A stretch of DNA of 64,000 nucleotides from an uncultured Porphyromonas sp. (lineage in GTDB: Bacteria; Bacteroidota; Bacteroidia; Bacteroidales; Porphyromonadaceae), in NCBI GenBank assembly GCA_905372565.1, contig CAJPPK010000001.1, positions 62,001 to 126,000 of the forward strand. The letters run 5' to 3'. This document shows, in pieces, positions 43,758 through 54,053 of the stretch. Below the pieces are notes generated by a model. That model worked only from the letters and a program-made list of their open reading frames with translations. It ran no database searches and had not been told where the DNA came from. Numbering within the stretch: position 1 is the stretch's first letter; every line of letters starts with the position of its first letter. A program made the position numbers and the translations under genes.

Positions 43758-45110
43758 ATGAGAATTGTCATCGCTGGAGCAGGAGAGGTCGGGACGCACC
43801 TAGCCAAGATGCTCTCCAATGAGGAGCTGAATATCGTCCTGATGGATATGGATGAGAAGAAGCTGGAGCGAGCAAGTCATCATCTAGAGGTGCTCCCAGT
43901 CGTGGGAAATCCTACCCAACTTCAGGATCTAGAGCAGGCTCGAGTAGAGGGAGCTGATCTTTTTGTCGCAGTGACTCCCGATGAGGCCATGAATATCATG
44001 GCTTGTGTGCTGGCTAAGCGTGTCGGAGCACGCCATACCATCGCTCGTACGAATAATGCTTCTTATCTCAATGGAGAATATACGGCCCTGATGGAGGAGC
44101 TTGGAGTTGACTCTATGATCTATCCCGAGGAGCTAGCCGCTAACGAGATTGCAGCCATCACTGAGTATCCCTGGGCTAGGCAGTACATCACGCTCTTTAA
44201 TGGAGCGCTGATTCTCATCGGGGTGAAGGTTCGGAATGGTGCACCCATTGTGGGGAAGTACTTACATGAGCTTGGTAGTGCCCTACCTCAAGGAGAGGAG
44301 AAGTTCTGCCACCTAGTTGCTATCAAGCGTGACTTTGATACGATCATTCCTCGTGGAGATACCAGAATTGAGCATAATGATCTAGTCTTCTTCACAAGTA
44401 CGGTAGATCATGTAGATACGGTACGTCGTCTGGCAGGAAAAGACGCTCCCGAGATACGACGTATGGTGATCATGGGGGCAAGTCCGGTAGCCCTGCGTAC
44501 GATTGCGAAGGTGTCAGATAACATCAAGATTGCCCTCATAGAGAAGGATAAGGACAAGTGCCTTAAACTCGCTCAAGAGATGCCAGCCAATGTGGAGGTC
44601 TATCATGGCGATGGTCGCGATCCCGAGATCTCCAATGAGGTGGGGCTTGAGGATACACAGATCTTTGTTGCGCTCACAGAGAACTCCGAGACGAATGTGC
44701 TGGCTTGTCTTGCAGCCAAGCGTTACCAGGTCTATAAGACGGTAGCTAAAGAGGAAAATATAGACTATATCCCTTTAGCCTATCGACTGGATATCGGTAC
44801 GCTGATCAATAAGAAGCTACTTGCCGCTGGCTATATCTATCGTACTCTTCTTGGACAGGCGACGGGACAGGTCACCTGCCTCTCACTAGTGAATAATGCC
44901 GAAGTCGTAGAACTCGTGGCACGAAGAGAGTCTCGTATCATAGGGCATAAGATCCGTGATCTTAAGCTTCCTCAGAATATGACTTTCGGAGGGATGATCC
45001 GTAATGGTCGTCCCTGCATGATCGATGGAGAGACGGTGCTAGAGCCGTACGACCATGTGGTGATCTTCTATCATGACTTGCCATTGACATCTTTAAAGGC
45101 TCTCTTCTAA
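43758..45110 (+). CDS. trkA: Trk potassium uptake protein TrkA
   Basis: 450 residues with two RCK units. Each has a Rossmann part and a TrkA_C part. The first has GAGEVGTHLAKML near the N-terminus with LMDMDEKKLER after it. The second is MGASPVALRTIAKV near residue 236 with ALIEKDKDKCLKLA after it. The C-terminal domains lie near 145-220 and 375-450. It is the cytoplasmic NAD(H)-sensing partner of TrkH, which follows 10 nt downstream. Confidence 0.96.
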   Translation: MRIVIAGAGEVGTHLAKMLSNEELNIVLMDMDEKKLERASHHLEVLPVVGNPTQLQDLEQARVEGADLFVAVTPDEAMNIMACVLAKRVGARHTIARTNNASYLNGEYTALMEELGVDSMIYPEELAANEIAAITEYPWARQYITLFNGALILIGVKVRNGAPIVGKYLHELGSALPQGEEKFCHLVAIKRDFDTIIPRGDTRIEHNDLVFFTSTVDHVDTVRRLAGKDAPEIRRMVIMGASPVALRTIAKVSDNIKIALIEKDKDKCLKLAQEMPANVEVYHGDGRDPEISNEVGLEDTQIFVALTENSETNVLACLAAKRYQVYKTVAKEENIDYIPLAYRLDIGTLINKKLLAAGYIYRTLLGQATGQVTCLSLVNNAEVVELVARRESRIIGHKIRDLKLPQNMTFGGMIRNGRPCMIDGETVLEPYDHVVIFYHDLPLTSLKALF

Positions 45111-45120
45111 GTCTAGTACC

Positions 45121-46572
45121 ATGCCTACGATCAATTTCCGCTTCATTAGTCGTATCCTAGGGATGATGAGTCTTGTCGAAGGCGCCATGATGCTCTTGGT
45201 TCTTTTGGTGGCGTTGATCTATCGAGAGTCTCTTTTCCCCTGGCTCATCACAATGGGAGTCTTTCTCTCTCTTGGAGCTCTCCTAACCTACCAAGGGAAA
45301 GACCTAAAAAAGAAGAATGCTTCTAGGCGAGAGGGAATGCTAGCTGTTACTTCGGTTTGGGTATTACTTTCTCTTGTAGGAATGCTACCTTTTCTTCTAT
45401 CTGGAGTTACGACACATCCTTTAGATGCTTTTGTTGAGACCGTCTCAGGCTTTACGACCACTGGGGCTACGGTTTTCTCTCAAGTGGAAGATTTCCCACG
45501 TAGTCTTCTTTTTTGGCGTAGCCTTATCCAATGGCAGGGAGGACTAGGTATTGTTGTCTTTACTGTCGCCCTCATCCCTATCTTCGGGGGAGGTGCTAGT
45601 CAGATATATAATGCGGAGACGACGGGGATCACACATGATCGATTCCTACCTCGGATCTCAGACGTGGCCAAGCGTCTCTGGGGAATCTATCTTCTTGAGA
45701 CGATCCTTCTCGTAGCTCTTCTTTGGCTTGGTCCTATGAACTTCTTTGAAGCCATATGCCATGCCTTGACTTGTATCTCTACGGGAGGATATTCTACTCG
45801 AGATGCGAGTATTGTTGCCTTTGACTCGGCTTATCTAGAGTATGTCCTCTCTGCATTTATGTTTATAGGTAGTCTAAATATCACTTTAGTCTACTTCGTT
45901 GTCAGTGGGAAGCCCAAGCGCTTGTTAGAGGATGAAGAGTTTCGCTTCTTCACCTCCTTCGTCCTTCTGATCATCGTGATTACGACGACTTGGCTCGTGG
46001 TGCAGAGTGAGTATGCGACTCTAGAGAGTAACTTCCGCCATGCGCTTTTTATGGTTCTCTCTCTGGGATCAAGCACAGGATATACCATATCAGATGTCAC
46101 GCTATGGGGGCCTTTCTTTTGGATGCTCGCACTCCTGCTTATGTTCGTCAATGGCTGTGCAGGATCTACATCAGGAGGATTGAAAGCCTCTCGCTTCATG
46201 GTTCTACTGAAGAACCTCTATAATGAATTCAAGAAGCAGATCCATCCGCATCTTCTTACTCCTGTCCTTATCAATGGTCGTCAGCTAAGTATCAGCTATG
46301 TGCACCAGGTATTGGCTTTTTGTGTACTCTATGTAGCTCTGATCTTCATCGGGGCAACGCTACTGATGCTGGACAACAATGGCTTTGTGTCGAGTATTAG
46401 TATTGCTTGTTCTGCGATTAGTAATTCGGGTCCTGGGATAGGACAGTATGCTATGGGGATAGGAGAGGCTGGAGATTTCACCAAGGCTATTCTTTGCTTC
46501 TTGATGCTCGCTGGTCGTCTAGAGGTCTTCACTGTTATTGGTATCCTTACCCCTTACTACTGGAAGCGGTAG
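45121..46572 (+). CDS. trkH: Trk potassium uptake protein TrkH
   Basis: 483 residues, about ten membrane helices in the four-repeat M1-P-M2 order. The filter-like loops are seen at SGFTTTGATVF, LTCISTGGYST, SLGSSTGYT and a last loop near SAISNSGPGIGQY. It is the K+ channel-like subunit of Trk, working with TrkA. It ends 40 nt before the DPP III gene, and the run appears to continue. Confidence 0.96.
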   Translation: MPTINFRFISRILGMMSLVEGAMMLLVLLVALIYRESLFPWLITMGVFLSLGALLTYQGKDLKKKNASRREGMLAVTSVWVLLSLVGMLPFLLSGVTTHPLDAFVETVSGFTTTGATVFSQVEDFPRSLLFWRSLIQWQGGLGIVVFTVALIPIFGGGASQIYNAETTGITHDRFLPRISDVAKRLWGIYLLETILLVALLWLGPMNFFEAICHALTCISTGGYSTRDASIVAFDSAYLEYVLSAFMFIGSLNITLVYFVVSGKPKRLLEDEEFRFFTSFVLLIIVITTTWLVVQSEYATLESNFRHALFMVLSLGSSTGYTISDVTLWGPFFWMLALLLMFVNGCAGSTSGGLKASRFMVLLKNLYNEFKKQIHPHLLTPVLINGRQLSISYVHQVLAFCVLYVALIFIGATLLMLDNNGFVSSISIACSAISNSGPGIGQYAMGIGEAGDFTKAILCFLMLAGRLEVFTVIGILTPYYWKR

Positions 46573-46612
46573 GAGAGGGAGGGTACCTTTTTATTAAGCA
46601 ATCACTTACTCT

Positions 46613-49339
46613 ATGCATACTTCCCTTACGCCCTCTGTCCAAGGGGACTCGGTCACACGATTTGCAGACATTGAGATCTTGCGCTATGAGATCCCTGGCT
46701 TCGAAGGTTTATCTCTCGATCGAAAACTGTTTATCTATCATCTCAGCGAGGCAGCTCTTTCAGGACGGGATATTACTTTCGATCAGAATGGGCGCTATAG
46801 CTTGCGTCTTCGCTCCTTCTTTGAGGGGCTTTTTCTCGCCTATCGAGGAGATCGCAAGACGCCTTCCTTCCGAGCTGTCGAGACTTACCTTTTCCGTCTC
46901 TGGTTCTCTTCGGGGATCCACCATCATTACGGATCTGAGAAGTTTGAGCCAGCCTTTACTGAGGAATATCTTCGTGAGATCCTAGAAGAGGTACAAGCTG
47001 AAGGTATACTTCTTCGCTATCGTGGGCAAGAGTTAGATGAGTTATTACGACTCATCTTCGATCCTACGATCGCACCTCGTCGGACAGTGCAGAGTGGTGA
47101 TGAAGATCTGGTGAGGGCTTCGTCAGCTAACTTTTACGCAGAGGATGTGACACAGGAAGAAGCTTCCTCCTTCTATGCTAAGGCTTATGAAGAGCTTAGT
47201 GAGAACGAGCGACTAGCTCCTCCCTCTTTAGGTCTGAATAGTCGTTTAGCTAAGACAGATGACGGAGAGCTCTATGAGCAAGTCTATCGTCAGTCTGGAC
47301 TTTACAGAGAGGCTTTGACTCGCATTGTTGCCTCTCTTAAGTCTGCGGTCGCCTATGCGGAGACGGAGGGGCAGCGTCGTGCTATCCTTGCACTCATTGA
47401 GTATTATAAGACGGGAGATCTAGAGAAGTATAATGACTACTGTATCGCGTGGGTGGAAGATACCGAGTCAGAGGTAGACTTCATCAATGGATTTACTGAA
47501 GTCTATACTGACCCTCTAGGTACGAAGGGGATGTGGGAAAGTCTTGTACATATCCGTGATCATCAAGCTAGCCAGCGGACACAGAAGATTTGTGCAGAAG
47601 CCAAATGGTTTGAGGATCATGCTCCTATTGATACTCGCTTCAAGAAAGAGGATCCCCGTGGAGTCTCTGCTACGGTAGTCTCTGTAGCTATGCTGGCAGG
47701 AGACTCCTATCCAGCTACTCCTATTGGTATCAATCTCCCCAATGCGGACTGGATACGTGCTTCTTATGGATCGAAGTCTGTTACCATCGACAATATTCAT
47801 CGAGCCTATCATATCGCTTCTTTGCATAGCGGTATGGATGAAGCCTTTATTCCAGATCTAGCTGTACGGGAGATGCTCGCTCGCTATGGCGAGGTCACCG
47901 AACATTTGCATACAGATCTGCACGAATGTTTAGGTCATGGCTCCGGAAAGTTGCTCCCAGGTGTCTCTCCTGATGCTCTAGGAGCCTATCACTCTACCCT
48001 GGAAGAGGCACGTGCGGACCTCTTCGCTCTGTACTATATGGCAGACGAGCACCTTGTATCATTGGGCTTACTTCCCGATATGGAGGCTTACAAGGCATGC
48101 TACTATCGCTATCTGCTCAATGGGCTCGTGACTCAGCTGGTGCGTATCCGTCCTAGTCATATGCTCGAAGAAGCACATATGCGCAATCGTGCTCTCATAG
48201 CTCGCTATGTCCTAGAGAAGGGGAGCGTACTCGGAGCCGTGGAGCTAAGAGGTATTGAGCTGATCATTCATGACTATGATGCGCTACGTCCGATCATCGC
48301 TGATCTCTTAGCTGAAGTGCAGCGTATTAAGAGTGAAGGGGATCAAGCCTCGGGCCGAGCTTTGATCGAACGTTATGCGATCTCTGTCGACCCCGTGCTC
48401 CATGCTGAAGTGCTGGAGCGCTATGCGAAGCTAAATATCGCCCCATATAAAGGCTTTGTTAATCCACGCCTAGAGCTCGTCTATGATGAGGATGGTGGTA
48501 TCGTAGATGTTCGTGCGGACTATACCGAAGGCTATGCTGAGCAGATGCTACGTTATAGCCGTGAGTACGCTACATTGCCTTTAGATCCTGTAGTCTCAGA
48601 GGAGCTACGCCACCCTGTACCTTCAGAGCAGACCCTGCTTGAGGCTAAAGAGCTACGTACTCAGATCCGTCGTGTGATGGATGGGCAAGTAGCTTCCTCT
48701 ATGCGAGAGAAGGGATTGCACTATGGGATTAACTTTGGCCTTACACTAGACTATATCCTTCGTCTAGCAGAGAAGCAACCCGAGCGTGCCACCCTGGCTA
48801 GCTACTTACTCTCACGTGATGTACGAGAGCTGAAGCTCATCGGCCAACTTATCTATCCTGCCGAGGCTGTCACTTATGAGGTAGCGACCGAGCTAGCTCT
48901 CTCCTCCTTTGCTAATCCTGAGTTACGGGATTACTTAGCCAAGCATCTCTTTGATCGTACTCCGTTGGCTCCCTACTGGGCATTGGACTGGATCTTTGCT
49001 GAGGAGGGTCAGCGATGGGAGGATCTCTTGCCCGTAGCCTTCACGATCCTTGCTCGCTGGTTCTCGCATGGTTTCTCTCTGAAGAGTGATACCTGCCGTA
49101 CGAAGCTCCTGCAAGAAAGCCTTTGCCTGCTTGCTTCCGATGAGTTACCCTATCCGACAGCATTACAGCGCTCAGTACTACTGATGCTCAAGCGCTGGGG
49201 GCGTGATGATGCGATGATGCGTCAAGCGCTTCTCTCATCATCAGCTCTACAGGAATGGGAGGCAAGCTCCAATCCTTTGCAACAAGAGTTCGCTACCGAT
49301 CTCCGCTTCGAACTCGAAGAATATATCTCCTCACTCTAG
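46613..49339 (+). CDS. Dipeptidyl peptidase III (M49) with C-terminal extension
   Basis: 908 residues. The zinc motif HECLGH is at 437-442 and the second motif EEARAD at about 464-469. This spacing is the M49 pattern. The length exceeds eukaryotic DPP III by about 170 residues. The extra C-terminal part (from about residue 735, LILRLAEKQPERATLASYLLSRD onward, helical) fits the armadillo/AlkD-like domain I recall in P. gingivalis DPP III. No signal peptide is seen, so it probably trims peptides in the cytoplasm. It lies 40 nt after trkH and 10 nt before a secreted sialidase. Confidence 0.9.
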   Translation: MHTSLTPSVQGDSVTRFADIEILRYEIPGFEGLSLDRKLFIYHLSEAALSGRDITFDQNGRYSLRLRSFFEGLFLAYRGDRKTPSFRAVETYLFRLWFSSGIHHHYGSEKFEPAFTEEYLREILEEVQAEGILLRYRGQELDELLRLIFDPTIAPRRTVQSGDEDLVRASSANFYAEDVTQEEASSFYAKAYEELSENERLAPPSLGLNSRLAKTDDGELYEQVYRQSGLYREALTRIVASLKSAVAYAETEGQRRAILALIEYYKTGDLEKYNDYCIAWVEDTESEVDFINGFTEVYTDPLGTKGMWESLVHIRDHQASQRTQKICAEAKWFEDHAPIDTRFKKEDPRGVSATVVSVAMLAGDSYPATPIGINLPNADWIRASYGSKSVTIDNIHRAYHIASLHSGMDEAFIPDLAVREMLARYGEVTEHLHTDLHECLGHGSGKLLPGVSPDALGAYHSTLEEARADLFALYYMADEHLVSLGLLPDMEAYKACYYRYLLNGLVTQLVRIRPSHMLEEAHMRNRALIARYVLEKGSVLGAVELRGIELIIHDYDALRPIIADLLAEVQRIKSEGDQASGRALIERYAISVDPVLHAEVLERYAKLNIAPYKGFVNPRLELVYDEDGGIVDVRADYTEGYAEQMLRYSREYATLPLDPVVSEELRHPVPSEQTLLEAKELRTQIRRVMDGQVASSMREKGLHYGINFGLTLDYILRLAEKQPERATLASYLLSRDVRELKLIGQLIYPAEAVTYEVATELALSSFANPELRDYLAKHLFDRTPLAPYWALDWIFAEEGQRWEDLLPVAFTILARWFSHGFSLKSDTCRTKLLQESLCLLASDELPYPTALQRSVLLMLKRWGRDDAMMRQALLSSSALQEWEASSNPLQQEFATDLRFELEEYISSL

Positions 49340-49349
49340 TTCTATTGAC

Positions 49350-50939
49350 ATGAAACGAACTCTCACTCTCCTTATGCTGGGAGCTTGCTTAAGTGCCACT
49401 GCTCCTCAGCTAGCGTCTGCTACGACTCCCTCTTCTGTAGAGGCGCTTCGTAAGATCCGTATCCCATTCTACTACTACGAGCAACCAACGAATGGTAATC
49501 TTATCGGCCGTGGAGCGGATCAAGCCCTTTTCGCTATCTACACGACTCATACGCAGGGCTATCTGCTGAATGCTTTGACGCTTGATCTGAAAGGAACTAC
49601 CGATCTGAAGGATGTCACTAAGATCAAGCTCTATCGTACAAAGGTTAAAGATCGCTTTGATCACCGCTCTCCAGGAGAACTGCTAGCCGAAGCTACGGTA
49701 CGCAAGTCTTCGCAGATCACACTGAAGCCAGAGAAAGCGCTGACTGAAGAGGATGCTCTCTGGATCGTAGCTGATATTGCGCCCAAAGCAAAGGAGGGGC
49801 ATGTCGTAACAGCCGAAGTCGTCGGTGTCGTCTCTGAAGGACTGCAGATCGAGGGCTTGGTTCGCAAGGCTCATTCACAAGAGATTGTCCTCCAGCGTAC
49901 CCTCATTTGGGCACCAGGGGACAATGGCTCGAAGCACTACCGTATCCCGGGTATTATCCGCTTAAATGATGGCACGCTGGTGGCAAGTATTGATAAGCGT
50001 AAGGAGAAGGATGGTGATCTCCCAGCCAATATTGATGTCGAGATCAAGCGTAGCACCGATGGAGGCCTCACGTGGAGTGCTCCCATTACGATAGCAGAGG
50101 GATCTGCAGATCATGGCTTCGGGGATGCTGCTATGGCTACCGATGGCAAGACGATCTACATGGTGATGGTCGGTGGTGCTGGTCTCTGGACTTACCCCTC
50201 TATCTCGAAGCAACCCTCACAGATGTACTTTACGAAGAGTCAAGATGGTGGTAAAACATGGTCGCCCCTGAAGGAGATCACCAAGGAAGCCTATGGTAAG
50301 TATGCTTGGGGTGGTTTCTTTGCTTCGGGTAATGGTATCGTGACCTCCCGAGGGCGTATAGTCTTTGTGGCAGCCCAGCGAGTCGAGAGTAGCTGGGGTG
50401 GCGAGATGGATAATGTACTCGTTTACTCGGATGATCAGGGTAAGAGCTGGAAGGTATCGGCTCCTGCACGACACAATGGAGATGAATCTAAGGTCGTTGA
50501 GCTCTCAGATGGATCACTCCTCGTCTCTAGTCGTAATCGTGCCTTTGGGGCGAATGCTCGTACTTTCATCTTGACAAAGGATGGTGGTAAGACATGGACT
50601 CCTGAAGCTACCTGGCCTGAACTTACAGGGAATGCGTGTAATGGAGCCTTTGCTCGCTACGCTCCCGTAGGGAAGAGCAAGTACAGCGGTTATCTGCTTC
50701 ACACACTACCAGCTAGTCCTAACCGAGACCATCTACGCCTCTTCCTAAGCCAAGATGAGGGGAAGACCTGGCCTATCTCTAGGGAGATTTGCCGAGGTGA
50801 AGCGGTCTATAGTGAGGTGGTGATCATGTCTGATGGCACCATCGGTATCATCAGCGAAGAGAATGATAAGCCTGGTTTCGATATCTACTTTACGCGTGTG
50901 TCTCTAGATTGGCTTCTTCGAGGAGATCAGAAGAAGTAG
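49350..50939 (+). CDS. nanH: Exo-alpha-sialidase (GH33)
   Basis: 529 residues with a signal peptide (LTLLMLGACLSATAPQLASA). An N-terminal beta-sandwich domain of about 170 residues precedes the six-bladed propeller. The propeller begins with the catalytic Arg of HYRIPG (about 196-201). Five Asp boxes are seen: STDGGLTW, SQDGGKTW, SDDQGKSW, TKDGGKTW and SQDEGKTW. It removes sialic acid from host glycans and is secreted or surface-bound. In Porphyromonas such enzymes aid nutrition and evasion. A 13-bp hairpin at 50960-50999 ends the run. Confidence 0.95.
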   Translation: MKRTLTLLMLGACLSATAPQLASATTPSSVEALRKIRIPFYYYEQPTNGNLIGRGADQALFAIYTTHTQGYLLNALTLDLKGTTDLKDVTKIKLYRTKVKDRFDHRSPGELLAEATVRKSSQITLKPEKALTEEDALWIVADIAPKAKEGHVVTAEVVGVVSEGLQIEGLVRKAHSQEIVLQRTLIWAPGDNGSKHYRIPGIIRLNDGTLVASIDKRKEKDGDLPANIDVEIKRSTDGGLTWSAPITIAEGSADHGFGDAAMATDGKTIYMVMVGGAGLWTYPSISKQPSQMYFTKSQDGGKTWSPLKEITKEAYGKYAWGGFFASGNGIVTSRGRIVFVAAQRVESSWGGEMDNVLVYSDDQGKSWKVSAPARHNGDESKVVELSDGSLLVSSRNRAFGANARTFILTKDGGKTWTPEATWPELTGNACNGAFARYAPVGKSKYSGYLLHTLPASPNRDHLRLFLSQDEGKTWPISREICRGEAVYSEVVIMSDGTIGIISEENDKPGFDIYFTRVSLDWLLRGDQKK

Positions 50940-50959
50940 TTATACGACTCTCCATAAAG

Positions 50960-50999
50960 CATCGCCCCGCACTCTACCATCGTAGTGTGCGGGGCGATG
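50960..50999 (+). terminator. Terminator of the thyA-nanH run
   Basis: CATCGCCCCGCAC (50960-50972) and GTGCGGGGCGATG (50987-50999) are exact arms. The U tail is weak. The rest of the gap to 51251 is AT-rich with one minor inverted pair GGTTCA/TGAACC (51204-51225) and no gene. Confidence 0.7.
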
Positions 51000-51251
51000 T
51001 GCTTGATAGACTTAGCGGAGTCTGAGAGATGGATCTTCTAAAGACTGTAGGATAGAAGTTCGGTTTTGATAGAAATGAAAGGCTTCGTTCGTTAGGTATG
51101 AAATAAAGTTTTGTTTCTGATGAATGGATCGCTTAATTACTAACGACTTGATCGGTTTATCCTTTCTGATAGCGAGCTATGATTCCAGATGATCGGATGC
51201 TATGGTTCAGGATACTGCTTGAACCTCTTAGGTAACCAAGGGAAGAGATCT

Positions 51252-52385
51252 CTAAACGAAGAGATCAGTAAAGATACCATCTGAGACAAAGATTCCTTGG
51301 GGTGTCAAGCGGAGATGCTCCTCCTCGATGTGGAGTTTATTTGTTTGGAGATGAGGTGTGGCTCGCGCTAGTAGCGACTGGGTAGATGATTCGCCGAAGA
51401 GCTGAGTATAGATAGGCAGTGAGATCCCCCATTGAGTACGTAGGCGAGTGAGAATATGCTCGTGCTGGAGCTCCTCATCCGTAAGTAGCTCGACTTCTTT
51501 GGAGCGAACGGGCGATGGTGATAGGAGTGATGTGACGTAGTCCTTGAGCGAGGCTGGATTGTAGGATCGGGTTCGTTGTCCATCGAAGCTATGTGCCGAG
51601 GGACCGAGGCCTAGGTATGACTTCCCCTGCCAGTAGCCTGTGTTGTGGCGTGCGTAGCAGTTCGGTAGGGCGAAGTTAGATATTTCGTAATGCTCATAGC
51701 CAGCATTTCGTAGCTGATCGATGAGTAGCTGGAAGAAGGCGAGACTATCCTCTTCACTCACGGGGAGCACTTTGCCCAGCTCCACAAGTTTAGTCAGGGC
51801 GGTTCCCTCCTCGTAGATCAGATGATAGGCTGAGAGATGAGGAATAGACAAAGCAAGAAACTGCTCAATGTTAGCCGACCATCGCTCAAGAGTCTGGTCG
51901 GGTAGTCCATAGATCAAGTCGATGCTGAGGTTCGTGATACCCGCATGCTGGAGGAGGGAGATACTTTCTGATACCTGACGACTCGTGTGACGGCGGTTAA
52001 GGAAGCGGAGATCTTCATCGAAAAAGCTCTGTACGCCCATGCTTACTCGATTGATCGGTAGGGAGGTGAGCCCTTGGACGTAGTCTTCGGTTAGATCGTC
52101 AGGGTTACATTCGATGGTGATCTCATGGGAGAAGTCAGTAGGGTATTCCTCTGCGATGGTTGCGAAGATCGTGCGGAGCTCTTCGATCGAGAGCTGTGAG
52201 GGAGTGCCACCACCGAAGTAGATGTGCTCGATAGACTCTCCTTCGGGGAGCTCATCCCGACGAAGACGAAGCTCGGCAAGTAGTGCTGGGACAAAGGCTT
52301 GGCGTAGTCCCTTGCCTGTGAGCGTGTAGAAGTCGCAGTAGGTACATCGACTGGCGCAGAAGGGGACGTGGATATAGAGATTCAT
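51252..52385 (-). CDS. hemW: Heme chaperone HemW / radical-SAM coproporphyrinogen-oxidase-like protein
   Basis: 377 residues. The 4Fe-4S motif is CASRCTYC with Cys 10, 14 and 17; IYFGGGTPSQL and IECNPDDL follow. YGLPDQT and the C-terminal HemW domain (GLGPSAHSFDGQRTRSYNP) match. True HemN has one more Cys pattern near the first cluster, so HemW is preferred. HemW moves heme to target proteins. A hairpin at 52405-52440 separates it from the upstream GHL10 gene. Confidence 0.9.
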   Translation of the reverse strand: MNLYIHVPFCASRCTYCDFYTLTGKGLRQAFVPALLAELRLRRDELPEGESIEHIYFGGGTPSQLSIEELRTIFATIAEEYPTDFSHEITIECNPDDLTEDYVQGLTSLPINRVSMGVQSFFDEDLRFLNRRHTSRQVSESISLLQHAGITNLSIDLIYGLPDQTLERWSANIEQFLALSIPHLSAYHLIYEEGTALTKLVELGKVLPVSEEDSLAFFQLLIDQLRNAGYEHYEISNFALPNCYARHNTGYWQGKSYLGLGPSAHSFDGQRTRSYNPASLKDYVTSLLSPSPVRSKEVELLTDEELQHEHILTRLRTQWGISLPIYTQLFGESSTQSLLARATPHLQTNKLHIEEEHLRLTPQGIFVSDGIFTDLFV

Positions 52386-52404
52386 CGTATACTGGAGAAG
52401 AACA

Positions 52405-52440
52405 AGGGCTACAGTGCAGTGCGATCTGTACTGTAGCCCT
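52405..52440 (-). terminator. Hairpin between the GHL10 gene and hemW
   Basis: AGGGCTACAGT (52405-52415) and ACTGTAGCCCT (52430-52440) are perfect 11-bp arms; on the minus strand TGTTCTTC follows. It may end the asd-panC-GHL10 transcript, or partly attenuate read-through into hemW. Confidence 0.65.
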
Positions 52441-52466
52441 GTGATCGTATAATGGTGCTTAGCGGA

Positions 52467-54053
52467 CTATCGCACGAGTTGCTTGAGGACAGGAAGCTGG
52501 AAGGTTAGACTCTCTTGGCAGGGAGTCGAGACCCCGAAACGATTAACAGCTTCGACCCCGAATTCGACTTCCGCGGCTTCCTCAAAGTCTTCGATAAGGA
52601 GGCGACACTGCGGAGTCTCTAGCCGTTCGGCGAGGATCGTAGCGTGCTTCTTCCCGTCATGATCCGTCGTCGTGACCCAGAGACGGTAGGTGATGCCCTG
52701 CATCGAAGCTTCGGCAGGCAGTGTCCAAGCCAGCAGGAATTCTCCCTTCTTGAGCGCCTTGACATGCAGACCCATAGGTGCTGCGGGGGGCGTCTTCTTC
52801 CCTCGAGCAAGGGATAGGGGTAAGGCAGGTGTCGCAAAGGCTTCACGGATGATACGGCGAATAGCGGGGAACGTCGCTCCAGTATGCTTCTCACGGAAGA
52901 AGCATATCCCCGAGAGACCGACCTCACGCTCTTCGTCGATCTGCTCCTGCATCGTGCTGGCAGGCCATCCGGTCTCCTCGACACGATAAGGCGCTAGCCC
53001 AGGTACTACGGGAGTATAGGGAGCGACTTCATCCTTCCACTGCTGGAGGAATGGGGAATACAAGTCGTCCTTGTAGTACATCATAGGTACGATGAAGTCG
53101 ACTAGTCCCTCTTTGCCCCAGGCTTGTGGATCTTGGTGGACGGACTCATAGGCTGTCCAGCCGTGTGGACGCCCTAGATCTTCGATCTTCTTGTACTTCC
53201 CGAGGGGAGCGACACTGACTTGGAGCGGAGACTGAATGCTAGCAAGTGAGTCACGTACTTCACGAAGCTGAGCGGTGAGGTTATCTCTTCGCCACTCGGA
53301 CTTACTAGCATAGTCCTTCCCGTAGCGATTGAAGCTTCGTCCGTCAGCAAACGTCTCCGCTGCTTCGGGATAACGGAAGTAATCGAAGTGAACCCCATCA
53401 AGCTTCGGATAGCGACGAGCTAGATCTGTGGCGAGGTGAGCCACGTAGCTACGTACCTCGGGATGCCCAGGATCTAGATGGTAGCTCCCCTTATGGGCGA
53501 TGACCCAGTCCGAGTGATCACGTAGGAGGGGATGAGGTGCTCGCTTGGGAGAAACCAAAGGATAGGTGACAAGCCAAGCATGGATGCTAAGTCCTCGCTC
53601 GTGGCAGGCCTGGATGGCGAAGTGAATGGGATCATAGTCGCCAAAGAAGCCTTCACCGGCAAAGCGTGTGGATAGAGGCTCGTAGTCCGAAGGATAGATG
53701 ACAGCTCCGCTATGGCGTAGCTGAAGGAATACCGTATTGTATCCATCCTCTTTGAGTCGATCAAGGATACGAGTCAAGGCTTCCTTCTGTCGGCGTACTC
53801 CGTAGGGAGTATCGGCTTTGTCGCTAGGCCAATCTAGACCATAGACTGTCGTAATCCAGACGCCTCGCATCTCCTCTCGTATCGAGTCGCCAGCTGGTCG
53901 TGACCAGTGCTGGATGACTTGAGGGGCTGGTGGTGCGATGGGCTTCTGCTCGGGGACTTCTGGGACTGGGATAGGCTTCTTCGTTCCACAGCTGGCGAGC
54001 AGGAGCGCCAGCGCTACTGTAGTGGCAAGGCTAAAGATCTTGTACTGCTTCAT
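52467..54053 (-). CDS. GHL10 (DUF187) family glycosyl-hydrolase-like lipoprotein
   Basis: 528 residues. The signal peptide ends LASC (Cys 22), a lipobox. A Pro-rich linker leads to a TIM-barrel domain (about 60-400): [20 protein letters not shown], the repeat-rich [27 protein letters not shown] and [11 protein letters not shown] are the GHL10 landmarks. The last about 110 residues look like a fibronectin-type III fold. It probably cuts a cell-wall or envelope glycan at the surface; the substrate is unknown. The start overlaps the panC stop by 4 nt. Confidence 0.85.
   Translation of the reverse strand: MKQYKIFSLATTVALALLLASCGTKKPIPVPEVPEQKPIAPPAPQVIQHWSRPAGDSIREEMRGVWITTVYGLDWPSDKADTPYGVRRQKEALTRILDRLKEDGYNTVFLQLRHSGAVIYPSDYEPLSTRFAGEGFFGDYDPIHFAIQACHERGLSIHAWLVTYPLVSPKRAPHPLLRDHSDWVIAHKGSYHLDPGHPEVRSYVAHLATDLARRYPKLDGVHFDYFRYPEAAETFADGRSFNRYGKDYASKSEWRRDNLTAQLREVRDSLASIQSPLQVSVAPLGKYKKIEDLGRPHGWTAYESVHQDPQAWGKEGLVDFIVPMMYYKDDLYSPFLQQWKDEVAPYTPVVPGLAPYRVEETGWPASTMQEQIDEEREVGLSGICFFREKHTGATFPAIRRIIREAFATPALPLSLARGKKTPPAAPMGLHVKALKKGEFLLAWTLPAEASMQGITYRLWVTTTDHDGKKHATILAERLETPQCRLLIEDFEEAAEVEFGVEAVNRFGVSTPCQESLTFQLPVLKQLVR

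Noticed and set aside
46494..46985. Open frame of 163 codons overlapping trkH end and the DPP III start
   Set aside because: Out of frame with both strongly supported genes and no recognisable domain.
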